Shown here: positions 18,811-27,247 of the stretch, one piece after another
Layout of the letters: each line of letters opens with the position of its first letter
Numbering within the stretch: position 1 is the first letter of the stretch
DNA from: CBDFKY01 sp965248995
Lineage (GTDB): Bacteria > Pseudomonadota > Alphaproteobacteria > Rickettsiales > UBA998
NCBI GenBank assembly: GCA_965248995.1
Contig: CBDFKY010000002.1
Coordinates: forward strand, 1-64,000
DNA length: 64,000 bases
Reading direction: 5' to 3'
The notes under the pieces: generated by a model
Database searches by the model: none
What the model saw: the letters and a program-made list of their open reading frames with translations, nothing else
Told to the model about the DNA's origin: nothing
Translations under genes and position numbers: made by a program

Positions 18811-19008
18811 TGTCAGGGCCGCGTAATCAGTACAGGTTATTCCTGTACTGGCGGATCTGTTTGCTGATTCCTCGCTAACGATTTCATTTGCCGTAACTTG
18901 GGCGCGGTTGCGTCCAGCGATTTGGGCTTGATGCTGATCGGCAGCGGGAGTCGGCGGAGTCGGAACCTGGCTTGCGGCCGTTTCCGGTTTACCTTTTTCT
19001 TGAGCCAT
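18793..19008 (-). CDS. Small hypothetical protein (71 residues)
   Basis: A short Ala/Gln/Pro-rich protein starting MAQEKGKPETAASQV. It has no recognisable domain and is probably disordered in its first half. The ATG at 19008 has an excellent ribosome site (AGGAGAAAC before it), which is why this frame is preferred over the overlapping frame 18837-19040. Its stop codon falls in the loop side of the terminator at 18786-18810, an economical gene end. It sits alone between the atp promoter region and era. Confidence 0.6.
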   Translation of the reverse strand: MAQEKGKPETAASQVPTPPTPAADQHQAQIAGRNRAQVTANEIVSEESANRSASTGITCTDYAALTNTLKY

Positions 19009-19200
19009 GTTTCTCCTGTATATTGGTGGAGTTCTTGCATGTATCACCTCAATTAGCCTTGCATAGGGCAAGGTAGTTAGGTAGCTTCCACTACTAGATT
19101 CTTTTCATAATGTTATAAAAAGAATTAAGGTGAACAGAAAACATAATAGTTCATTAATATAATTACAATATAAATTACACGTTCATCACGCCAGTATATT

Positions 19201-20110
19201 ATGTCTACCAGCCTCGACACCGAACCTTATCGCTGCGGTTTCATCGCGGTGATCGGCGCGCCCAATGCCGGCAAATCGACCTTCGTCAACCATATGGTAG
19301 GCGGACGGGTGGCGATCGTCACGCCGAAGGTGCAGACGACGCGCAACCGCATCCTCGGCATCACTACCGAAGGGAACACCCAGTTCATCTTCATGGATAC
19401 GCCGGGGATCTTCCGCGCCGGCGCCCGGTTTGAAAAAGCGATGGTGCAATCCGCCCACGCTTCCGCCGGTGAGGCGGACGCCGTGTTGATCATGGTGGAC
19501 TCGTATAAGGGAATCACCGAGGAAGTGAAGGACGTGCTGGCATCCGTGCGGGGTGCCGCCATACCGAAAGCCGTGGTGCTCAACAAAGTGGACAAGACGC
19601 GCAAGGAGATATTGCTGGCCCTCGCCACCGAAGTCTGCGGCCGATGCGAACATCCGGGAATGTTTCATGATATCCGCGCTGAAGGGCGAAGGCACCGGCG
19701 CGATCCGCAGCTGGCTGCATTCCGTCCTGCCGGAAGACGCCTGGCATTATCCCGCCGACCAGATGACCGACGTTCCCATGCGGCAACTGGCGGCGGAGAT
19801 CACCCGTGAGTCGCTGTTCTTCCGCCTGAAGCAGGAACTACCTTACAGTATCGCCGTGGAAACGGAAAGCTATGAGGAGCGGAAGGACGGCAGCGTCCAT
19901 ATCCGCCAGGTCGTCTTCGTGCAGAACGACAACCAGAAAAAGATCGTCATCGGCCATCACGGCGCCATGCTGAAAGACATCGGGCAGGCGGCGCGGGTGC
20001 GCATCGCCCGCTTTACGGAATGTCCGGTCCATCTGTTCCTGTTCGTCAAGACGGTGGAGAACTGGAAGGACCAGAAAGAGTTTTATACGTCGATCGGGCT
20101 GGAGTATTAG
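19201..20110 (+). pseudogene. era: GTPase Era, one-base frameshift
   Basis: Era binds 16S rRNA and helps 30S maturation. The first frame (from 19201) has the G1 motif GAPNAGKS, TTRNRILG, DTPGI (G3) and NKVD (G4). The second frame (ending 20110) has SALKGEG (G5) and the C-terminal KH domain with HIRQVVFVQNDNQKKIVIGHHGAMLKDIG, ending at the normal place. Joining them needs one base removed between about 19640 and 19665; the joined length equals the family's. No other part is damaged, so an assembly or sequencing indel is as likely as real loss. Era usually follows rnc; here it stands alone on the opposite strand. Confidence 0.88.
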
Positions 20111-20682
20111 GAAAGAATCTTATTCGCCTCCGCGGCGAGTTGCGCTTTCATCTGCGGTTCGATCGCGGGACCGCTGATGCCTAAAGGGCGCGCTTCGCGG
20201 AAATCATGCAGGCGGACGGTGGTGACGGGCGGCGAGGCGGCGACCGGCGGTTTGGGCTGGCGGGGATCGCGGGTGAAGGTGCCGTCCGAGATCATGCCGA
20301 CCAGCGCTTCCCCCTGATCGGAGATGAGCGGCGTCGCGCCGGCAGCAGCGGCAGGGCGCTCCGTCCCGGTTACTTTATCGGCGGCGGATTTGACCAGAGT
20401 CTCCGCCTGGCTCATGATCGCCCCTTCTCCGCCGGCCATGCCTTCCACGGCAGCCGTCACGGCGGACACCGCGGCGCCTGCGACGCCGCCGAACAATCCG
20501 CCGCCGAGGATCTGCGCTCCGGTGGAGATGGTGTCCCCCGTCGCCGCGCGGTATACCTGCGATACGAAAGGAATATGCTGCAGCGGATTGATGACGTCCA
20601 CGATGTTCGACAGCAGCGCCTGAGGGGAGCTGAAGGCGCCGGGCGCGGCATTGGGAACGAGTGCGGTAGGCTGGATGGTCAT
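20107..20682 (-). CDS. Hypothetical protein with glycine-zipper segment
   Basis: A 191-residue protein I do not recognise. Residues about 53-90 are Gly/Ala-rich and hydrophobic (GAQILGGGLFGGVAGAAVSAV), like the glycine zippers of membrane-associating proteins. The second half is polar with a Pro-rich linker (RQPKPPVAASPPV). No signal peptide is seen. It converges on era with a 4-bp overlap of the gene ends. AGGGG upstream of the ATG is an acceptable ribosome site. Confidence 0.7.
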   Translation of the reverse strand: MTIQPTALVPNAAPGAFSSPQALLSNIVDVINPLQHIPFVSQVYRAATGDTISTGAQILGGGLFGGVAGAAVSAVTAAVEGMAGGEGAIMSQAETLVKSAADKVTGTERPAAAAGATPLISDQGEALVGMISDGTFTRDPRQPKPPVAASPPVTTVRLHDFREARPLGISGPAIEPQMKAQLAAEANKILS

Positions 20683-20771
20683 GGCGGAACCCCTGGTCGT
20701 TATTTATCCTATCCTACGGACTTGCAAAAAACATACCAGGCCAGCTCAGGCTTCCTTATCGCCAGTCTATA

Positions 20772-20915
20772 TTAGTTATAACGTCCCTGAGTCGCATGCT
20801 TCTCTTTCGCTTCCGTCAGCCGGTCCTGCGACAGCGGATTGTTTTTCTTGATCTGTACGTAAGAAAAAATGATGATGCCGAGCGCGACCAGCATAATGAG
20901 TCCTTTAAAGTTCAT
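20772..20915 (-). CDS. Small single-pass membrane protein (47 residues)
   Basis: A short frame begins ATG at 20915 after a strong ribosome site (AGGAG, 6 bases upstream). It encodes MNFKGLIMLVALGIIIFSYV, one transmembrane helix, then a charged tail QIKKNNPLSQDRLTEAKEKH, and stops at 20774. Codon use and the ribosome site support a real gene. The topology suggests an inner-membrane anchor or a small regulator of a membrane complex; no function can be named. Confidence 0.7.
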   Translation of the reverse strand: MNFKGLIMLVALGIIIFSYVQIKKNNPLSQDRLTEAKEKHATQGRYN

Positions 20916-21054
20916 AAGCAGCTCCTGAATGAATAGCGTTGTGAGTACCGTGGAAATTGAATATAACTATCGCTGCGCGCATTTGCAATATTGAGATATC
21001 ATTACTTTAACTTTATGACGGATTTTTAGGGATGCATAAAGGATATGGAAGCGT

Positions 21055-21846
21055 ATGAAAGGGCTGATCGCCGATATCCGTGGTAACAGCGCGAAATACG
21101 GCCGTACCGTCAGCAGTTACGACCTGCTGAAATGCGCCGCCATTTTCCTGATGACCTGCGACCATATCGGTTATTTCTTTGAGCCGGGCCAGCTCTGGTG
21201 GCGGGTGGCGGGACGCTGTTGCGTCCCCATCTGGTTCTTCCTGGCCGGGTACGGTACACTTGCTGCGCCGAAGCGGGAGCTGTACTGGCTGGCGGGGTTC
21301 ATGATCCTGGCCGACATCGCCTTTTCCTCCGAGATTTTCCCGGTCAATATCCTGGTGACGATCATGGTGGCACGCTTCGCGATCAGCCATATGGCGACGC
21401 GGGACAGGGACGCGTTCATGGTCATCGCTTTCGCGCTCGCCTGCTTCGTGCTGCTGCCGATCACGCTGCACCTGTTCGAATATGGCAGCCAGGTCTTCCT
21501 TTTCACGCTGGCCGGGTATTACCGGAAACAGATGCCGGACCACTGGCTGGGCGGCTTTACGCTCTGCGTCGCGTGCCTGATATTCATTCCGATGCAGGCG
21601 TTCTCCTTCGCCATGCCGCACGTCCATGCGGCGGTGATGATGAGCGGAGTGATCGGGGTGTGCTTCGTGCTGGGGCGTTTTTCGGTTCGTCGTTATTCCT
21701 TGGTGGAAGCGACTCCCATCGCGCCGCTGATCCGGTTGATCGGCCGCAATACACAGTATTATTACGCGTTTCACGTCGTGCTGTTCCTGGCGATTTCGAG
21801 GTGGCTGCATCCGGTGCCCTGGCAGCTCGTCTGGTTCAGGCAGTAG
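21055..21846 (+). CDS. TraX-family integral membrane acyltransferase-like protein
   Basis: A 263-residue protein with about eight transmembrane helices. It has the TraX signature near the N-terminus (YDLLKCAAIFLMTCDHIGYFF) and the conserved RVAGRCCVPIWFFLAGY segment. TraX of the F plasmid N-acetylates pilin, but chromosomal homologues are widespread in alphaproteobacteria without conjugation genes, and their substrate is unknown. It ends 8 bp before miaA and is probably co-transcribed with it. Confidence 0.88.
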   Translation: MKGLIADIRGNSAKYGRTVSSYDLLKCAAIFLMTCDHIGYFFEPGQLWWRVAGRCCVPIWFFLAGYGTLAAPKRELYWLAGFMILADIAFSSEIFPVNILVTIMVARFAISHMATRDRDAFMVIAFALACFVLLPITLHLFEYGSQVFLFTLAGYYRKQMPDHWLGGFTLCVACLIFIPMQAFSFAMPHVHAAVMMSGVIGVCFVLGRFSVRRYSLVEATPIAPLIRLIGRNTQYYYAFHVVLFLAISRWLHPVPWQLVWFRQ

Positions 21847-21854
21847 GCCCTGCC

Positions 21855-22715
21855 GTGAAACGCGACGTGCTGATCCTCACCGGCCCGACCGCGTCCGGCA
21901 AGTCCGCGCTGGCGGTCGAGTTGGCGAAAGAACGCGGCGGCGTCGTCATCAATGCCGACAGCATGCAGCTTTATCGCGACGCGCCCATCCTTACCGCACA
22001 GCCCTCCGAAACGGACCGGGACGCCGTGCCGCACCGGCTTTACGGCATACTGGACGCGGGCGAGGCGGGGTCCGTCGCGCATTGGCTGGCGCTGGTATGC
22101 GGTGAAATCCGCACTGCTTGGGAGCGGGGGCGCCTCCCTATCGTGACGGGCGGGACGGGACTCTATCTGCACGCATTGATGCGCGGTCTATCCCCCATTC
22201 CCGATATATCGCCCCAGATACGCGGCGTGGTCAGGGAGATGGGCACGGCTGAGCTCCATAACGCGTTACGCATCGAAGATCCCCTCATGGCCGGGCACTT
22301 ATTGCCGAGCGACGGGCAACGGATGGCGCGAGCGCTGGAGGTGATCCGCGCCACCGGCGAATCGCTGCTTCACTGGCAGAAAACGGCAGGCGTTCCGCCG
22401 CTGCCGGAGGCATCGTTCACGGTGCAGGCGCTGGTCCCGGAACGTTCCCCGCTGTATGAGCGGATCAATTGCCGCGCGCTGGCGATGATGGAGGCCGGCG
22501 CTGCCGCGGAAGCGGCGGCGCTGCACGCGCGAAACCTGCCCCGTTCCCTGCCGTTGCTGCGTGCCGTGGGAGTCCGGGAACTGCTGGGCTATCTGGACGG
22601 TCAGGCCACATGGGAGGAGGCGATACTGCGGATGCAGCTCAGCACGCGCCGCTATGCCAAGCGTCAGATCACCTGGATCAGGCACCATTATCCGGATGCC
22701 GCTGCGGGCTGCTAG
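21855..22715 (+). CDS. miaA: tRNA dimethylallyltransferase
   Basis: Adds the isopentenyl group to A37 of tRNAs reading UNN codons. The product begins with GTG (21855) and has the P-loop GPTASGKS, then NADSMQLYRD, TGGTGLYLHAL, and the C-terminal RRYAKRQITWIR motif. At 286 residues it is slightly short but complete. The frame is open far upstream, but the family start falls at this GTG, just after the TraX stop. The tRNA-Leu type associated with the att site at 41 kb is a normal MiaA substrate, which is coincidence. Confidence 0.93.
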   Translation: MKRDVLILTGPTASGKSALAVELAKERGGVVINADSMQLYRDAPILTAQPSETDRDAVPHRLYGILDAGEAGSVAHWLALVCGEIRTAWERGRLPIVTGGTGLYLHALMRGLSPIPDISPQIRGVVREMGTAELHNALRIEDPLMAGHLLPSDGQRMARALEVIRATGESLLHWQKTAGVPPLPEASFTVQALVPERSPLYERINCRALAMMEAGAAAEAAALHARNLPRSLPLLRAVGVRELLGYLDGQATWEEAILRMQLSTRRYAKRQITWIRHHYPDAAAGC

Positions 22716-23350
22716 CAGCGTTCCTGCGACGCGGATCTCACTCCTCCTGATGCGATCGCGGCAGGGGTTATCGCCCCGCCATGATGCTCCATCGGTGCTC
22801 CGAGGCCGGCAAGGTTCACGTCTTTCAATGCCACGTTGAGCGCCGCGTGATCGTGATCCGGCAGACTGCTGCGTTTCTGCTGCACCAGCTTGTTCGCCTC
22901 ACGGTTGGCGAAACCGTCCATTTTGTCCCAGGCCATGTTTCCGGTACCCTTGGTCAACTCGGAATACTCGATATCGTTGTTGGAAACCAAATCGGTGTTA
23001 GGCCCATCCTTTGCATATTTCGGATGGGCGGCATCCGGATTGGTCACGGCGCGGACCGCTTCAGTCAGTTTTTCGTAGCTGACAGTACCGTCTTGTTTTA
23101 TGACACCTTGCACACCGGTAACTGCCTCCATTTGTCTTGCAAAGGTATTCACCCTTTGTTGGCTTCCACCATGGGAGCGGATCACGATCTCTTCAGTCAG
23201 CGGCGCGTAACCGTTATTTTCCGCCGTTGGCTGTTCCGGTGGCGAAGCGGAAGTTGGGGGTGCCGGACGGGTCACCCCTTCAATTTCTCCTTGCACTTTG
23301 CGTTTTACCACGCCTTCAAGCTGATTAAGAGCGCCATCAAATAATCCCAT
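22712..23350 (-). CDS. Hypothetical protein (212 residues)
   Basis: I do not recognise this protein. It begins MGLFDGALNQLEGVVKRKV, an amphipathic opening, followed by a Pro/Ser/Ala-rich linker at about 28-45 and a mixed helical domain. It lacks a signal peptide. The ribosome site AGGAGAAAATA before the ATG is strong. Its end overlaps the miaA stop by 4 bp on the other strand. Confidence 0.7.
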   Translation of the reverse strand: MGLFDGALNQLEGVVKRKVQGEIEGVTRPAPPTSASPPEQPTAENNGYAPLTEEIVIRSHGGSQQRVNTFARQMEAVTGVQGVIKQDGTVSYEKLTEAVRAVTNPDAAHPKYAKDGPNTDLVSNNDIEYSELTKGTGNMAWDKMDGFANREANKLVQQKRSSLPDHDHAALNVALKDVNLAGLGAPMEHHGGAITPAAIASGGVRSASQERC

Positions 23351-23446
23351 TATTTTCTCCTATTTGCATAAAACGATCATAACAGATTATCTTAGTTTTA
23401 TTAAGAAAAAATAAATTTAATGGTCTTATTAATGTCAATGATTGGC

Positions 23447-25231
23447 TTAGAAGACGAACTGACTGGCAGTGAGGGTCCATGCGCCTTCGATGTTTATCGT
23501 GAACCCGCTGGTATCGTCAACAATGATCGTTTTCGCGCCGGAGACGTAATAGCGCAGTGACGTGGGATCGCTGTCCGGCATGCTGCTCGCGACGATACTG
23601 TGAAAGCCGAGCGCATGGACGTCGATGAGGTCGATCAGTTCGTATCCCGTGATGCGGTCGGGAGCGCTCGCGGTGCTATCGGTCAGGCTGAGATACAGGA
23701 ACGTGTCGCTCAGCGCCCCGCCGGTCAGTACGTCGGAGCCGCCATCGCCCTGCAGCGTATCGTTGCCGTTGCCGCCGAGCAGCGTATCCAGCCCGGCTCC
23801 ACCGTGCAGCGTGTCGTTGCCGTCATTGCCATTCAGGTTGTCGTTGCCGTCACCACCGAGCAGGCTGTCCGCGCCGGTGCCGCCGAGCAGGGAATCATTC
23901 TCGGTCCCGCCGTCCAGCACGTCGTTGCCATTACCGCCGTTCAGGGTATCATTTCCTCCCTCGCCCCCAAGCGTATCGTTACCGTCGAGCCCGAGCACGC
24001 TGTCCGCTCCGAGCCCCGCCTGGACCAGATTATTCAGGCTGTTGCCGGTCACGACGTCGTTCCCGCCGAACGAGAAATAAAAACCGTCCGTCATAGTGAC
24101 GGTGTTCGCCGCGTTGGTGCCGAGATAGGTCGATAAGGTGTAGGATACCCCCGCGGCATCTTTCAGGATTTCGATCTGCCCACTGGTGTCGGAAGCGTTC
24201 AGATGACCATAGATGGTCAAGGCGTTCTGCTTCGTCGCGTCGTTCACGTTCCAGATGAACAGGTCGTCCCCGTTGTTCTGCGAGGGATAATCCAGGCTGA
24301 TGTCACCGAACCGCAGATCGGCGAATACCGAGATTTGAAACTGCACGGTATCCGCGCCGCCGGTTTCGGAAATGAAGGTCGTGCCCTGCTGTTCCGCCAG
24401 TACGTAGAGATCGTTGCCGCCGACGCCGTAGAGCGTGGAATCTCCCGCACCACCGAGGATCGTATCGTTGCCGTTGCCACCGACGATGGAGTCGGTCCCG
24501 GCCCCGCCGTCGATGTAATTATTACCGGACTGGACGTTGCCCCAGTACGTGACGATGGTGTCGTCACCGTCACCGCCGTACACGGTGTTATTCCCGCTGA
24601 AACCGTTGATACTGTCGTTTCCCGCGCCCCCGTCAATGTAGTCATGCCCATCACCGGCGACGATCGTGTCGTTGCCGTTACCGCCGAACAGGGTGTTGTT
24701 TCCCGGGGTCGTGCCCGCCGGGGGGTTGGCACCGATAAAATCGCCGTAAATCCTGTCGTTGCCGTCCCCGCCGTCAATATAGTCGTTGCCGTATACGGTG
24801 ATCGATCCCGGCATGTTAGGATTGGTCTCATCGCCGCAGAGATACGGATCGTCGCCGAGTCCGCCGAAGATCGTGTCATCTCCCGTATAACCGGAAATAT
24901 TGTCGTTCCCCCAGTTACCGGTCAGGATATTGTTGCCGCTGTTGCCGATGATCGAGTCGTTGCCGTTGCTGCCGGTGATGTTCTCGATCTGGTAGAGATA
25001 GTCGATCGAACCCGTCCCGTCCTGTTTGGCGCCGGTCACCTGGCCTGACAGATCATAATTGATAGGACCGGCATTGGAATAATCCATGGTATCGTTGCCG
25101 TTCCCCCCCCATACGGTATCCTGCCCGGAACTGCCGTTGATGCGGTCATTGCCGTCATAAGCGAAGAACTCATCTGCGGCGTTGGAGCCGCCCATCGTGT
25201 CATTGCCGTTCGTGCCGTAATACGTCGTCAT
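23447..25231 (-). CDS. RTX-type calcium-binding secreted protein
   Basis: A 594-residue acidic protein made mostly of GGxGxDxxx nonapeptide repeats in two blocks (about 1-280 and 400-500), separated by a non-repeat segment (GGADTVQFQISVFADLRF). These form calcium-binding beta-rolls. The C-terminal 90 residues (SDTFLYLSLTDS to QFVF) resemble the serralysin-type type I secretion signal region, ending in hydrophobic residues. It has no N-terminal signal peptide, as expected for type I secretion. No transporter genes are nearby. The start at 25231 has GGAG at proper spacing; the ATG two codons earlier does not. No enzymatic domain is visible. Confidence 0.9.
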   Translation of the reverse strand: MTTYYGTNGNDTMGGSNAADEFFAYDGNDRINGSSGQDTVWGGNGNDTMDYSNAGPINYDLSGQVTGAKQDGTGSIDYLYQIENITGSNGNDSIIGNSGNNILTGNWGNDNISGYTGDDTIFGGLGDDPYLCGDETNPNMPGSITVYGNDYIDGGDGNDRIYGDFIGANPPAGTTPGNNTLFGGNGNDTIVAGDGHDYIDGGAGNDSINGFSGNNTVYGGDGDDTIVTYWGNVQSGNNYIDGGAGTDSIVGGNGNDTILGGAGDSTLYGVGGNDLYVLAEQQGTTFISETGGADTVQFQISVFADLRFGDISLDYPSQNNGDDLFIWNVNDATKQNALTIYGHLNASDTSGQIEILKDAAGVSYTLSTYLGTNAANTVTMTDGFYFSFGGNDVVTGNSLNNLVQAGLGADSVLGLDGNDTLGGEGGNDTLNGGNGNDVLDGGTENDSLLGGTGADSLLGGDGNDNLNGNDGNDTLHGGAGLDTLLGGNGNDTLQGDGGSDVLTGGALSDTFLYLSLTDSTASAPDRITGYELIDLIDVHALGFHSIVASSMPDSDPTSLRYYVSGAKTIIVDDTSGFTINIEGAWTLTASQFVF

Positions 25232-25263
25232 GAGCATTCTCCGTATAGAGGGGGTGAAAAAAA

Positions 25264-26007
25264 TCAGGTCAAGGGCAGGCCGAGGTCTCCATGTAACCCT
25301 TCGAGACTCTGCGGTTTGCCGGTAACGAAGCCGGTGTAATCGGTGAAAAAGGCTGAAATTTCGGCCTGCGTGCCGTACTTGTCGGCCAATCCCTGAATAC
25401 CATTCAGGATTTTGCGAAGTTCGCCGCGCTTCTCTTCGATGCGGGTATCACAATCGGCGAGAAGCGTTTTATCCATCGGCCCCGAAGATTCCGCCGCCAT
25501 ATCCTGTATGCACTTTTTTGAATCCTGTTGACCCTGAAGAGAATCCATCGCATTCACAGCCCGCTGGAACTGGCGACCGGTCTGGACGACGAACGCATTG
25601 CCCATGTCAGCCTTCTGCATTTCAGGGGTGAGCAGGTAGGGGGGAGAAAACGAATAACCGGTGCCGACCGTAGTCTTATCCTTCACCGCTGCGTATTTTA
25701 CTTTCATCTCGTCAATGAAAGCGGCCGTTGTAGGTGTCCCCCAGTAATTCGGGTCCATAACGACATCGCCTGGTTTCGATGCGCTTGCAGCGCTTTGCGG
25801 CAGGAACTGAACGCCGAAAAAGGATGCGGCACGCTGTTCGGCACTCATAAACAATGGGTTGTCATCCTTCGGCAGAACTTCCTGAGAATCGGACGGACCG
25901 GTTGATGCATCGGAAGTGTTCGTTTTCTGAAGCGGATCGCTGTTTTTCAACTCATATATGTTCGCGCTATACATGCGTTGAAGCTGATTGATGGTAAGCT
26001 GGGTCAT
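25264..26007 (-). CDS. Hypothetical protein upstream of the RTX gene
   Basis: A 247-residue soluble protein starting MTQLTINQLQRMYSANIY, which I do not recognise. Residues about 25-50 are Ser/Asp/Pro-rich. Two cysteines (in SKKCIQD and LADCDTR) could form a disulphide. It lies 32 bp upstream of the RTX gene in the same direction, so the two are probably co-transcribed and the product could be a partner or another secreted protein; that is inference from position only. Confidence 0.72.
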   Translation of the reverse strand: MTQLTINQLQRMYSANIYELKNSDPLQKTNTSDASTGPSDSQEVLPKDDNPLFMSAEQRAASFFGVQFLPQSAASASKPGDVVMDPNYWGTPTTAAFIDEMKVKYAAVKDKTTVGTGYSFSPPYLLTPEMQKADMGNAFVVQTGRQFQRAVNAMDSLQGQQDSKKCIQDMAAESSGPMDKTLLADCDTRIEEKRGELRKILNGIQGLADKYGTQAEISAFFTDYTGFVTGKPQSLEGLHGDLGLPLT

Positions 26008-26389
26008 GATGAAGTTCCTTTACTTTGAAAGTGGAATGGAAAGATTTCATCTTAAGGTTGATAGTGTTTTTATTTTACAACCATAGAATGATTTTTTGTG
26101 ATGTTGCAACTATTAGTTTTATTTTATGCCATAATTTCACCCTTCTTTAAGAATGTCTGTGTCTTTCTCAACCATAACGGGATTCGCTTTCCCCCTATCT
26201 ATGCAGCGCCATGCAATAAACACACCACTGGTTGTGTAATTACCACCTCTACCCTAAGGAATATTACAACTAAAGGTTGTAATCTCGGAGATAGAAATCT
26301 CCCGTTTTCGAGATTTCGCTTGCCATGCGGGGGGACCTGACGCTACATCGTTAAGTAATTGCGTCGTAATATAGAAAGAGTGGCCGGAA
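26008..26389. other. Gene-free region with inverted repeats
   Basis: No convincing gene lies here. It contains several GTTGT/ACAAC half-sites, including TTACAACtaaaGGTTGTAA, and a hairpin AAATCTC-ccgtttc-GAGATTT near 26295-26320. It separates the leftward 25264 gene from the rightward 26390 gene and so must hold divergent promoters; the repeats may be operators or a structured leader of the rightward gene. Confidence 0.4.
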
Positions 26390-26761
26390 ATGAAGGGATA
26401 TGTGAAGGGTTTTGTCGCACTGCTGATCGGTCTCGGCTGCAGTCTGCCTGTAGAGGACGCCCGCAGCCAGAGCGACGTGCCGCTGCTGGTGGTGCGTTAC
26501 AACCAGCCGCATATCTATTATGACAAACAGCTCTACAGCGCCGTGTCGAAAGCGGTTGCCATCAAACCTTCCGTGGTTTTTTCCCTCGTCTCATTCGTAC
26601 CTTCCGCCGGGGATGACGCGGTGAGTGCCGCCGCCGGTGCGCAGACAAGCGCCCTGGTCGGCAAGATGCAGGGAATGGGGGTACCGGCGGCCCGTATCCA
26701 TGTTTCCAACCAAAGCGTCAATGACAGCAGGTATCACGAAATCTATCTTTACGTGGATTGA
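26390..26761 (+). CDS. Exported hypothetical protein
   Basis: A 123-residue protein with an N-terminal signal peptide (MKGYVKGFVALLIGLGCSL, cleavage near DARS) and a small alpha/beta domain. Its end (KMQGMGVPAARIHVSNQSV then EIYLYVD) has the pattern of periplasmic domains in which a helix with (M/L)GVPA is followed by two strands, seen in OmpA-like and related proteins, but this is too weak to name. A rightward terminator follows at 26789-26816. Confidence 0.65.
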   Translation: MKGYVKGFVALLIGLGCSLPVEDARSQSDVPLLVVRYNQPHIYYDKQLYSAVSKAVAIKPSVVFSLVSFVPSAGDDAVSAAAGAQTSALVGKMQGMGVPAARIHVSNQSVNDSRYHEIYLYVD

Positions 26762-26788
26762 AGCGGCACTGTTTAAACGCGTGCATAA

Positions 26789-26816
26789 AAAAAGCGGCAG
26801 GTTGAAACCGCCGCTT
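26789..26816. terminator. Bidirectional terminator between convergent genes
   Basis: AAGCGGCaGGTT pairs with AACCgCCGCTT around a short GA loop. A T run is present on the minus strand and a weaker C/T run on the plus strand. Confidence 0.75.
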
Positions 26817-26843
26817 CTTTCATAGCTCCACCAGCAGCCGTGA

Positions 26844-27032
26844 TCAGATGCTTTGATACGGTATCGGCTTGCCGTTCGCATCCACGACCAGTGATCCGTC
26901 TTCATACGCCGCGGCGATGTAATTCGATTTTTCTTCCGGGTTGACGTATTTCACCGGCTTGACTTTCTTGCCGCCATATTCCCGCAGTTCCGTCACGCGG
27001 CCACGGTTTTCCGGGTTATTCTTACTGCTCAT
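26844..27032 (-). CDS. Small basic hypothetical protein (62 residues)
   Basis: The product opens MSSKNNPENRGRVTEL, with a Lys-rich middle and a C-terminus predicted as two strands (SLVVDANGKPIPYQSI). I do not recognise it. An AAAGGAAAGAG ribosome site before the ATG and the terminator behind it support a real gene. Confidence 0.7.
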   Translation of the reverse strand: MSSKNNPENRGRVTELREYGGKKVKPVKYVNPEEKSNYIAAAYEDGSLVVDANGKPIPYQSI

Positions 27033-27212
27033 GACTCTTTCCTTTTTATCGCTTTATCCAAGGGAGGAACAGTTAATGGATCCGGACATAAAATGCAACA
27101 ACTACTTGTTCACGTGGTTTGGCCTGCGAAACATATCTCCTGAAATTTTGCGGTAATTTACCATAGCGAGATGATAGCAGCCATTTCGAACCTTTCACTA
27201 CATGAAACCATA

Positions 27213-27241
27213 TTGACACGTTACCATATAGTCACTAAAGT
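27213..27241 (+). promoter_or_regulatory. Promoter giving a probably leaderless mRNA
   Basis: TTGACA is followed by 17 bp and TAAAGT; the ATG of the ArsR-SRPBCC gene begins 6 bp after the -10 box, where transcription would start, and no ribosome site is present. Two direct copies of ACCATAT at about 27208 and 27224 flank the -35 and could be operator half-sites for autoregulation. Confidence 0.65.
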
Positions 27242-27247
27242 ATTTTT

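Noticed and set aside
18837..19040. Overlapping 67-codon leftward frame
   Set aside because: The frame starting at 19008 has the ribosome site; this one has none and is Lys/Arg/Pro-rich noise.
21198..21854. Long N-terminal extension of MiaA
   Set aside because: It overlaps the TraX gene out of frame, and MiaA family similarity starts at the GTG at 21855.
23600..25200. Dense GC-rich repeats, possibly CRISPR or minisatellite
   Set aside because: They are the codons of RTX nonapeptides in one long frame, without constant repeat-spacer lengths.
26098..26340. 80-codon rightward frame
   Set aside because: No ribosome site, odd composition and hairpins inside; better explained as regulatory DNA.
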